Positions 46,854 through 54,663 of a DNA stretch of 64,000 bases are shown piece after piece (position 1 is the first letter of the stretch; every line of letters starts with the position of its first letter). The position numbers were made by a program, and so were the translations under genes. Origin of the DNA: Ligilactobacillus cholophilus (lineage in GTDB: Bacteria > Bacillota > Bacilli > Lactobacillales > Lactobacillaceae); the NCBI RefSeq assembly GCF_030389495.1, contig NZ_CP127832.1:1488001-1552000 (forward strand). Direction: 5' to 3'. The notes beneath the pieces were generated by a model, which worked only from the letters and a program-made list of their open reading frames with translations, had not been told where the DNA came from and did not search any database.

Positions 46854-47711
46854 ATGCGAAGAAAGTATCGTTTATCTTTAGAACGAGCAATTGCATTGTT
46901 AATTGCAATCATTATCTTACTTTTAGTTGGAAGCATTGATATGCCAATTAATATTTTTTACCCAATGGCAGCATTGTGTTTAGTTGGTTCAATAGTAGGA
47001 CTATTTTTACCTAGTATCCTAACTACTTGGCTAATTATTTTTTCATTTATTATTGGTGTATTTATGGTCATTATTGGATATATTTTAATACCAATTTGGG
47101 AGAGAACAATTGTAGTCATCGCACTTCCATTGATGTTGGGGTTATCATCATTGATTAAAATTCGTGCGGGTAGTATTGCAAGTGCAAAATTAAGTAAAGA
47201 CCAAATTATCAAATATTCCAATGAACGTGATGTTACTACAAACTTATGGAATACTCAAGAAGCCGAGGACTTCTATAACAAGTGTATTGATTTTTTAAAA
47301 CAAACTAAGATTCCTGCGGCTGAATTCAGTGCTACTTTGATTTACTGGTCACACAGTGAACAATATCATCAAATTGACGCTGATGAAACAGCCACAGTTT
47401 TGAAGAAAATCGGACAACAACTTCGAAATACCCGTGTTCCAAGTGAAAGAGTGTTTTATTTGGAAGAAGGATATTTCCTTGTGCTCGGTTCAATCAACTC
47501 AAAAATTGTGTTAAATAAACTAAATGAACGTAGTATGGAAACCATGGAAAAGACTGCTTTCCATACAGATGAAAGTGAAACTAAAATTCAATTCCAATGT
47601 TCAGACTTAATTATCACTAATGAAAATGTTGACAAGTACAAAGACTTTAAACAATTAACGAAAAAATTAGTGCGTGAACATGAAATGGAAATTATTCGTG
47701 AATATCAATAG
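46854..47711 (+). CDS. Membrane protein with degenerate GGDEF domain
   Basis: A 285-residue protein. Three or four membrane segments (about 10-105) precede a domain with GGDEF-like spacing: TNLWNTQEAEDFY, then DADETATVLKKIGQQLR, then the signature place (201-208) reading FYLEEGYF instead of RYGGDEF. The active-site Gly-Gly-Asp/Glu residues are gone, so it should not make cyclic di-GMP; it could bind a ligand or hold the synthase. It heads a four-gene operon with a 52-residue membrane protein, a BcsA-like transferase and a GH8 hydrolase. GAGGAGG precedes the ATG. The domain call is from pattern, not from a search. Confidence 0.7.
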   Translation: MRRKYRLSLERAIALLIAIIILLLVGSIDMPINIFYPMAALCLVGSIVGLFLPSILTTWLIIFSFIIGVFMVIIGYILIPIWERTIVVIALPLMLGLSSLIKIRAGSIASAKLSKDQIIKYSNERDVTTNLWNTQEAEDFYNKCIDFLKQTKIPAAEFSATLIYWSHSEQYHQIDADETATVLKKIGQQLRNTRVPSERVFYLEEGYFLVLGSINSKIVLNKLNERSMETMEKTAFHTDESETKIQFQCSDLIITNENVDKYKDFKQLTKKLVREHEMEIIREYQ

Positions 47712-47722
47712 GAGAAGTAGCA

Positions 47723-47881
47723 ATGCTTGTATATTTTTACTATATTTCATTATTTATTACATCGACTTTTGCAATCGTTGCCTTCATTCTAACAATCGCA
47801 ATGATTAAGATTTACGTTAATGTTCTTCGAAACTTTAGGACAACAAATAGAAAGGTGAAAACACAAAACAATGACAAGTGA
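47723..47881 (+). CDS. Small single-pass membrane protein in the polysaccharide synthase operon
   Basis: A 52-residue frame starting ATG 47723 with GGAGAAG 5 bases upstream and overlapping the next start by 11 bases. It has one long hydrophobic helix (about 4-35) and a basic tail (RNFRTTNRKVKTQNNDK). Its position between the GGDEF-like and GT2 genes, the ribosome binding site and the overlap argue that it is translated. It may be a small subunit of the synthase complex. No family is recognised. Confidence 0.7.
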   Translation: MLVYFYYISLFITSTFAIVAFILTIAMIKIYVNVLRNFRTTNRKVKTQNNDK

Positions 47882-49181
47882 AATACTAATGATCACTACT
47901 TTGATAGCGATTTGGATTTCGTTGTTCATGGCGTTGGTTGTCGTTTGTTCTGCAACACACTTTTGGTTAAAGCAAAGTAAGAAAGTTACCGAAATCAAAC
48001 CATTAAAACGATATCCTAAAGTAACTATTATTGTTCCTGCCCATAACGAAGATGTTGTTATTAAGCCAACGGTTGAAGCCATCTTAAACTTGAATTATCC
48101 AGCAGATAAAATCGAGTTGTTATTATACGCTGATAACTGTGAAGATAATACTTATCAAGTAATGCAAGAGGTTGTTGGTCAACCACAATATCAAGGCCGT
48201 GATGTCACTGTAATTAATCGTCATGGGACAGGAAGTAAGGCGGGAGTTTTAAATGAAGCTATGGCACGTGCTAAAGGTGAATACCTTTGTATATATGATG
48301 CTGATGCGATGCCAGAAGAAAATGCCTTACACTTCTTAGTTGAAAAAGCCTTAGAGAATCCGGAACGCCACGTGGCTGTCTTTGGACGTAACAAGACACG
48401 GAATGCTAAACAAAATTTCCTTACAAAATGTATCAATCAGGAAATTGTTGTTACTCAAAGAATCCAACACGTTGGTTTATGGCACTTATTCAAAATTGGC
48501 CGGATTCCAGGAACAAACTTTATTATTCAAACAAAATTTGTTAAAAGCATCGGTGGTTGGTCAAAAGGGGCGCTAACTGAAGATACAGATATTTCCTTCA
48601 AGATTATGCAAAGTGGGAAATTAATCGCGTTAGCCTTTAACTCTGAAGCCTTCCAACAAGAACCGGAAACACTCAAAGCCTATATGATGCAACGGAAACG
48701 ATGGGCTAAAGGTAACTATCAAGTAGTTATCTCAAACTTTAAGCATTTATTCGATAATAGTAACTGGCGAGTTAAATTAGAAACATTCTATTATGCATGT
48801 ACATTCTTTGCCTTTAACTTAGCAATTATTCTATCAGACTTTGTTTTCTTATCTAATATTGTCTGCATGGGCTTAGAAGCATTCATGCCAGGAATTCAAT
48901 TACCATTTACATTTGGTGAACGTAATATCTATTTAGTGCAAATCCTGTTATTTAACTGGTTATTGATGATTTTACTCTATCTTATCCAAGTTAATATTGC
49001 GATGTCGACGCAAATGGGACAAGCAACGGCACAACAAGTCTGGATTGCACTTGCTGGATATTTCACTTACTCTCAATTATTCATTATCATTTCCGTCGAT
49101 GCTTTAAGTTCAGTAATTCTAGATAAGATTTTACGAAGAGACGGAACCAAGTGGGTCAAGATGAAACGATTTAATGATTGA
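47871..49181 (+). CDS. Processive GT2 polysaccharide synthase (BcsA/IcaA-like)
   Basis: A 436-residue membrane transferase. A start helix (about 5-30) is followed by a GT2 domain with VTIIVPAHNE, YDADAMPEE (DAD 143-145), TED (236-238) and QRKRW (274-278), the D,D,D,QxxRW set of processive synthases, then three or four C-terminal helices. It would polymerise a beta-linked glycan and extrude it. It lacks a PilZ domain, so direct cyclic di-GMP control as in BcsA is not expected. The GH8 gene follows with the usual partner role. Confidence 0.92.
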   Translation: MTSEILMITTLIAIWISLFMALVVVCSATHFWLKQSKKVTEIKPLKRYPKVTIIVPAHNEDVVIKPTVEAILNLNYPADKIELLLYADNCEDNTYQVMQEVVGQPQYQGRDVTVINRHGTGSKAGVLNEAMARAKGEYLCIYDADAMPEENALHFLVEKALENPERHVAVFGRNKTRNAKQNFLTKCINQEIVVTQRIQHVGLWHLFKIGRIPGTNFIIQTKFVKSIGGWSKGALTEDTDISFKIMQSGKLIALAFNSEAFQQEPETLKAYMMQRKRWAKGNYQVVISNFKHLFDNSNWRVKLETFYYACTFFAFNLAIILSDFVFLSNIVCMGLEAFMPGIQLPFTFGERNIYLVQILLFNWLLMILLYLIQVNIAMSTQMGQATAQQVWIALAGYFTYSQLFIIISVDALSSVILDKILRRDGTKWVKMKRFND

Positions 49182-49198
49182 CATGGGAGGTTTTAGGA

Positions 49199-50305
49199 TT
49201 GAAAAAATCATACAATCGACTAATTATCCTACCATTTATTACGATAGTAGTATTAGTTTTAAGTATTTTGTATTTAAGAAGTAGTAGTCAAAGACAACTT
49301 AGTACGAGTTACTATGAACAGTGGGAACATACATACATTAAAGAAACAGATCATGGGAAGAGTGCATATATTGACTCTCAACCCAAAGCTAAACATCCAG
49401 TTTCAATTTCCGAGGGACACGGATATGGGATGTTGATATGCGCTCTTGAAGGTAAGAAGGGAAAGGTTTCGCAACAAGAATTTGAGAAACTCAACAACTA
49501 TTACCTTAATCACCGCATGGATTCAACTGCTTTAATGTCATGGAAACAAATAATTTACAAAAACAAAATCAAAGATGAAAAGAATAACGCTACTGATGGT
49601 GACATCTATATTGCTTATGCTTTGATTCAAGCAGCTAAGGCTTGGCCTGATTCAAAAGATAAATATCTCGGCGAAGCTAAAGCCATTCTAAATGATATTT
49701 TTAAATATAACTATAATGATGAATTAAAAATCCTAACCGTTGGTAACTGGGCAGGTAAAGATTCTAAGTACTATAACATGATTAGAACTTCAGATGTTAT
49801 GCCAGTTCAATTTGATGCATTCTACCACACTACACATGATAAACGTTGGTTAGAAGTAAAAGCATCAATGTTAGGTCATCTAAAACAACTTAGCGACCAA
49901 CATAAATCTGGATTAGTACCAGACTTTGCCTGGGTAACAGAAGATTCAGCTAAACCAGTTGGTCCTAATACTGTTGCTTCAAAATATGACGGTGAATATT
50001 ATTACAATGCTTGTCGTGTTCCTTATAACTTAGCACGTGCAGAAGATGAAGAATCTAAAGCTATCTTGAATAAGATGATGGATTATTTCCTTTCTAAAAA
50101 CCGTATCTATGCCGGTTATTACTTGAATGGAAAAATCATCGATCGTCATCAATCAAGAACTTTCGGTGCTCCAATCTTATTTGCTGCCATCTGCAATAAG
50201 AAACAATATGACAAACTTTTTGAACAAGAAAAATTCATCTTAATGGAACCAATTTCACGTAACAACTATTACGAAGCTGTATTAACAGTTTTAGTTGCTG
50301 TGTAA
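49199..50305 (+). CDS. Glycoside hydrolase family 8 (endoglucanase-like, BcsZ-type)
   Basis: A 368-residue enzyme anchored by an N-terminal helix (about 8-26). SEGHGYGM carries the probable acid Glu72, and ATDGDIYIAYAL the aspartates 133/135 of GH8; DSTALMSWK and NACRVPYNLAR complete the fold. GH8 members cut beta-1,4-glucans, chitosan or similar polymers; next to a processive synthase it likely trims or releases the product. TTG 49199 has GGGAGG 8 bases upstream; the frame start at 49178 is not used. Substrate unknown. Confidence 0.92.
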   Translation: MKKSYNRLIILPFITIVVLVLSILYLRSSSQRQLSTSYYEQWEHTYIKETDHGKSAYIDSQPKAKHPVSISEGHGYGMLICALEGKKGKVSQQEFEKLNNYYLNHRMDSTALMSWKQIIYKNKIKDEKNNATDGDIYIAYALIQAAKAWPDSKDKYLGEAKAILNDIFKYNYNDELKILTVGNWAGKDSKYYNMIRTSDVMPVQFDAFYHTTHDKRWLEVKASMLGHLKQLSDQHKSGLVPDFAWVTEDSAKPVGPNTVASKYDGEYYYNACRVPYNLARAEDEESKAILNKMMDYFLSKNRIYAGYYLNGKIIDRHQSRTFGAPILFAAICNKKQYDKLFEQEKFILMEPISRNNYYEAVLTVLVAV

Positions 50306-50307
50306 TT

Positions 50308-50343
50308 CAAAAAAGAGATTAGCAATTGCTAATCTCTTTTTTA
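50308..50343. terminator. Bidirectional terminator
   Basis: Stem AAAAGAGATTAGC/GCTAATCTCTTTT with an AATT loop lies between convergent genes. Confidence 0.88.
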
Positions 50344-50850
50344 TTGTGCTACATGAACAATTGTGCCATCTTCATATACACGATAAATTCCCATAGAACC
50401 AGTTTTCCCATGGAGTTTATCAGACATTGAAACTAATGAAACGGTATAGTATTGTCCATTTTGGTCAGTGCCATTATATGCAGGATCATTTCCCGGGACA
50501 ACATCACTATTATTACCATAACCAAGTTGTTGTTTTAAGTAATTTTCTGCTTCAGTTGCATTATTGATTTTAACAGCAGTTGATGAATTTGAACTTGCAG
50601 TCGTTGAACTGCTACTTTCAGTTATTGCAGTTACACTCTTTGTTGTCTCAATAGAATCAGCATCAACCGGTTCTGTATTTTGTTCAGTACTACTTTCTTC
50701 ATTAAATTGACTAGTTTTCTTTGAATGCACGCTTCTAGCACTTGAACGTTCTGTTTGAGGCTTACTGTCATGGTGTTGAGTTGTTGATTGACAACCAGTT
50801 AAACCAATTACCGCCATCCAGGTTAAAATTAATCCAATCCTTTTTTTCAT
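50341..50850 (-). CDS. Secreted lipoprotein, function unknown
   Basis: A 169-residue predicted lipoprotein: MKKRIGLILTWMAVIGLTGC gives a lipobox LTGC (Cys20), followed by a Ser/Thr-rich linker (about 25-90) and a C-terminal domain with AVKINNATEAENYLKQQLG and GIYRVYEDGTIVHVAQ. This C-terminal pattern occurs in lactobacillar lipoproteins of unknown role. ATG 50850 has AGAGGGA upstream. It is a monocistronic gene between two terminators. Confidence 0.8.
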   Translation of the reverse strand: MKKRIGLILTWMAVIGLTGCQSTTQHHDSKPQTERSSARSVHSKKTSQFNEESSTEQNTEPVDADSIETTKSVTAITESSSSTTASSNSSTAVKINNATEAENYLKQQLGYGNNSDVVPGNDPAYNGTDQNGQYYTVSLVSMSDKLHGKTGSMGIYRVYEDGTIVHVAQ

Positions 50851-50896
50851 ATCAATCCCTCTTTTATTTATATATAAAATTATACTCTTAAAAGAC

Positions 50897-50926
50897 AGCA
50901 AAAAAGCAAGTCAATTTGACTTGCTC
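50897..50926 (-). terminator. Terminator after the P-type ATPase gene
   Basis: GCAAGTCAA/TTGACTTGC stem with a T run on the minus strand follows the ATPase stop. Confidence 0.8.
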
Positions 50927-50938
50927 TTAAATATTTAA

Positions 50939-53593
50939 TTAGCCATTTTTAGCAACTGTTTTACGTTGAATTAATTTGACAATTTCAACAATTGTTACTA
51001 ATAAGATTCCAGCAATGAGAACCACAATCCATTGTTGAGCTGCTAATTGAGTAACATGGAATGTTTGGTTAAATCCTGGAATAAAGATCGTTGCAGCTAG
51101 TAATAATGCTGAAACTAGGATTGACCAGTTAAAGAACTTGTTGTTGAAAATGTTACGGTTGAAAATCGTTCCATGTAATGACTTACAGTTAAATGCATGG
51201 AAGAGTTGTAATAATCCTAACGTTACATATGCCATCGTTAACGCATCGGCATGAATTGCAGCGCTTGTGTGATGGAATGGGAAATGTAACGCATACCAGT
51301 AAACGCCAAGTGTAATCAAACCTTCAAGGATTCCTTGATAAATGATACTTGAACCAACACCGTTGGATAGGAAAGTTGAATTTTTGCCACGTGGCTTGCG
51401 TTTCATGACGCCTTTCTCACTTGGTTCAACTCCTAAAGCAATTGCAGGGAAAGTATCGGTTACTAGGTTGATCCATAAAATTTGGACTGGAGCAAAAATT
51501 GTCCATCCAAGGAATGTCATCATCGAAAGCGTTAAGACTTCACCTAAGTTAGCAGAAAGTAAGTATTGAATTGCTTTCTGGATGTTAGCAAAGACTTTAC
51601 GACCTTCCTTAACCGCTACGATGATTGTTGCAAAGTTATCATCAGCTAAGACAATATCAGATGCATTTTTAGAAACTTCAGTTCCGGTAATTCCCATTCC
51701 GACACCGATATCAGCGGTTTTAAGGGCTGGAGCATCATTGACACCGTCACCAGTCATCGCAACAATCTTCCCATGTGATTGCCAAGCTTTAACGATTCTT
51801 ACTTTATGTTCGGGTGCAACTCGTGCAAAGACAGAGTATTTAGTAATGTTTTTGCGTAACTCTTTGTCTGACATCTGATCAAGTTCATGTCCTGTGATGA
51901 CACCTTGTGTATCATCAGGAGCAATAATCCCTAAACGAATAGCGATTGCACGTGCAGTATCTTTGTGGTCTCCAGTAATCATTAATGGACGAATTCCAGC
52001 TTCTTTAGCTTCTTTGACTGCGGCAGCGACTTCTGGACGTTGTGGATCTATCATCCCTGTTAATCCTACAAAAATTAAATCTTTTTCGTAGTTTTCAGAA
52101 GTGAAATCAGCATCTACACTTGTTAATGGCCGGTAAGCATAACTTAGAACACGTAGAGCTTCACTCGCAAGTTGTTTGTTTACTGCTAAAATTTTTGCTT
52201 TATCATCTGCGGTAAATTCACGTACTTGACCATGATCTAAGATTTTAGTTACACGTTGAAGCAATTCATCAACTGCTCCTTTAGTCATTACGTAACATTG
52301 GTCATCGCGATCTTTAACGATTGCCGACATTAATTTACGTTCTGAATCAAATGGAATTGAACCCACTCGTTTGAAGTGATTCTCAACAGTAGCAACTTTA
52401 TCATGATGATCATAGAAGTATTGAATCAATGCTGTTTCAGTTGGATCACCGACAAGTCCATCTGGAGTTTGTTGGCTATCGTTAGCTAAAATCATGATTT
52501 CTGGCAATTTAGCAGTCATATCTGCTTTGAAATCTTGAGCATCAATTAACTGACCGTTTTGATAGAATTTTTCAACAGTCATTTTGTTTTGCGTCAATGT
52601 TCCTGTTTTATCAGAAGCGATGATTTCAGTAGCACCAAGAGTTTCAACTGCAGGGAGTTTCCGCACAAGTGCTTGGCGTTTAGCCATTTTTTGTGTTCCC
52701 AGTGCTAAGGTGATAGTAACAATTGCAGGTAATCCTTCTGGAATTGCGGCTACTGCAAGTGAGATTGCTGTTAGCAACATATCTAAGACTGATTCACGAC
52801 CAGTAATGATTCCAAAGACAAGAATGATAATCGCAATTACTAAAATCAATACACTTAAAACTTTACTTAAATGAGTAATGTTCTTTTGTAATGGAGTTAA
52901 GGCGTTATCCACATCGTTAAGCATTGAAGCAATGTGTCCCACTTGAGTTTTCATTCCAATTGAGGTTACAACTGCCTCTGCCGTTCCATAAGTAACACTG
53001 GTGTTCATGAAACCAAGGTTGTGTTGCTCTCCCAATGGTGGGTTATCTTCTTCAATTACTTGGGTATTTTTTTCAACAGGGACTGATTCACCTGTTAACG
53101 CGGCTTCTTCAATTTTTAGGTTTTGACTAGAGATAAAACGGACATCAGCAGGAACAATATCACCGGCTTCAAGCAAGACGATATCACCAGGAACAAGATC
53201 TTCACTTTTGATCTGAATCACTGTTCCATTGCGACGAACTCGCGAAGTTGGTGTTGTCATCTCTTGAAGGGCGTCAATCGCATTTTCTGCTTTGGCTTCT
53301 TGGAAAACGCCGAAGAGGGCATTTAATAGAATAACAACTAAGATGATCAATGCATCTGAAACTTCGCCAGCAAGCATCGCAACGATGGCAGCGACAATCA
53401 AGATGACGATCATCAAATCTTTGAATTGAGAAATGAATTTTTGCAATAAGGTTGTATGTTTTTTCGCCTGAAGTACATTTTTACCGTCTTTTTGTTGACG
53501 TTGTTGTGCTTCCTGACTTGTAAGTCCTTGGGAAGTAGTTCCTAATTGTTGCATAACTTCCTGGGCTGTCATTTGATAAAATTTCGATTTCAA
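50939..53593 (-). CDS. P-type cation ATPase (calcium-transporting type)
   Basis: An 884-residue P2-type ATPase. It has the actuator motif TGES (AALTGESVPVEKN), DKTGTLTQ with the phosphorylated Asp near residue 329, KGA in the nucleotide domain, TGDHKDTA, and MTGDGVNDAPALK, plus about ten membrane helices with IPEGLPAIVT in helix 4 (PEGL, typical of Ca2+ pumps). It exports calcium or a related cation. TTG 53593 is the start, though the GAGGAGGA site is 13 bases away, which is long. It is transcribed alone. Confidence 0.9.
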   Translation of the reverse strand: MKSKFYQMTAQEVMQQLGTTSQGLTSQEAQQRQQKDGKNVLQAKKHTTLLQKFISQFKDLMIVILIVAAIVAMLAGEVSDALIILVVILLNALFGVFQEAKAENAIDALQEMTTPTSRVRRNGTVIQIKSEDLVPGDIVLLEAGDIVPADVRFISSQNLKIEEAALTGESVPVEKNTQVIEEDNPPLGEQHNLGFMNTSVTYGTAEAVVTSIGMKTQVGHIASMLNDVDNALTPLQKNITHLSKVLSVLILVIAIIILVFGIITGRESVLDMLLTAISLAVAAIPEGLPAIVTITLALGTQKMAKRQALVRKLPAVETLGATEIIASDKTGTLTQNKMTVEKFYQNGQLIDAQDFKADMTAKLPEIMILANDSQQTPDGLVGDPTETALIQYFYDHHDKVATVENHFKRVGSIPFDSERKLMSAIVKDRDDQCYVMTKGAVDELLQRVTKILDHGQVREFTADDKAKILAVNKQLASEALRVLSYAYRPLTSVDADFTSENYEKDLIFVGLTGMIDPQRPEVAAAVKEAKEAGIRPLMITGDHKDTARAIAIRLGIIAPDDTQGVITGHELDQMSDKELRKNITKYSVFARVAPEHKVRIVKAWQSHGKIVAMTGDGVNDAPALKTADIGVGMGITGTEVSKNASDIVLADDNFATIIVAVKEGRKVFANIQKAIQYLLSANLGEVLTLSMMTFLGWTIFAPVQILWINLVTDTFPAIALGVEPSEKGVMKRKPRGKNSTFLSNGVGSSIIYQGILEGLITLGVYWYALHFPFHHTSAAIHADALTMAYVTLGLLQLFHAFNCKSLHGTIFNRNIFNNKFFNWSILVSALLLAATIFIPGFNQTFHVTQLAAQQWIVVLIAGILLVTIVEIVKLIQRKTVAKNG

Positions 53594-53697
53594 TCTATAT
53601 GAAAATCCTCCTCAAAAATAACTTTATATTATACACCTATAATTTATCATATTTGGAAATTAAAATATATAAGAAATCTAACGATATAATAATTTAT

Positions 53698-53725
53698 TTG
53701 TACAAATTTTATAAAGATATATAAT
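53698..53725 (+). promoter_or_regulatory. Promoter candidate for ahpC
   Basis: TTGTAC, 16 bases, TATAAT, about 95 bases before the ahpC start. The -10 is perfect. Confidence 0.6.
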
Positions 53726-53817
53726 ACTTTTAAAGTTTTTAATAGAGTTGGCCTTGAGAGACGATATTAGTATTAAAAAAATAATATTTCATTTATAATG
53801 AAGTCGAGGTGATTTTT

Positions 53818-54381
53818 ATGAACTATATTGGGAAAGAAATAGATGATTTTAAGGTAGATGCTCTTTACAAGAATGACACAATTACAGTTACTAAGAAAGA
53901 TATGTTAGGTCACTGGAGCATTTTACTTTTTTATCCTGCTGATTTTTCATTTATCTGTCCAACAGAACTTGAAGCTCTTGAAGGACTTTATGATAAATTC
54001 AAGGCAGCAGGTGCTGAAATTTACTCATGTTCAGAAGATACCAAATTTGTCCACAAAGCATGGAAAGATGCCTCACCTGAAATTGCTAAAATTGAATATC
54101 CAATGTTAGCTGATCCAGCAGGTAAACTTGCACGTGCCTTTGATGTATTGAATGAAGATTCAGGTCAAGCATACCGTGGAGTATTTATTATTGATCCTGA
54201 TGGCGTTATTCAATCATATACAATCAATAACATGGGAATTGGTCGTAATGCTGATGAAATGTTGAGAACACTCGAAGCTGCTCAATTCGTCCGTGAACAT
54301 GGTGATCAAGTTTGTCCTGTAAACTGGAAGCCAGGCGAAAAAACATTGAAGCCAGGTTTGGATTTAGTTGGAAAACTTTAA
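53818..54381 (+). CDS. ahpC: Alkyl hydroperoxide reductase subunit C (peroxiredoxin)
   Basis: A 187-residue typical 2-Cys peroxiredoxin that reduces hydrogen peroxide and organic peroxides. The peroxidatic Cys47 lies in FSFICPTE, the resolving Cys166 in VCPVNW, and LADPAGKLARAFDV and RGVFIIDPDGVIQ are as in AhpC. ATG 53818 has GAGGTG 8 bases upstream; a GTG at 53809 overlaps that site. No ahpF lies next to it, so the reductant must come from elsewhere. A terminator follows. Confidence 0.95.
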   Translation: MNYIGKEIDDFKVDALYKNDTITVTKKDMLGHWSILLFYPADFSFICPTELEALEGLYDKFKAAGAEIYSCSEDTKFVHKAWKDASPEIAKIEYPMLADPAGKLARAFDVLNEDSGQAYRGVFIIDPDGVIQSYTINNMGIGRNADEMLRTLEAAQFVREHGDQVCPVNWKPGEKTLKPGLDLVGKL

Positions 54382-54397
54382 TCAGAATTTGAATTAA

Positions 54398-54442
54398 AAA
54401 GCAAAGCACAAAGTCTTTTAATTTAGGCTTTGTGCTTTTTTT
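54398..54442 (+). terminator. Terminator after ahpC
   Basis: AGCACAAAG pairs with CTTTGTGCT, followed by a T run. A second hairpin, AAAAGCTTAA/TTAAGCTTTT (54451-54488), lies just after. Confidence 0.8.
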
Positions 54443-54663
54443 GCAGTTAAAAAAGCTTAAAGATCATCGAAGAAATCATTAAGCTTTTGTTAGTTTATTA
54501 GTAATTATCCTTTATAGAAACACTACGATAGCATCTAATCCCAGTAATATCAATGTGTTGGACCGCTTGTGATCAAATTGCATTGGCTTATAGATTGGTG
54601 TTAAGATAAGCCGTGCTTTTTTAATCCACTAATAAAATAAGATCGATGGGAGGAGATGGAAAG

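Noticed and set aside
51342-53326. Several plus-strand frames opposite the P-type ATPase gene
   Set aside because: The ATPase has all family motifs; the opposite frames have no starts with ribosome binding sites.
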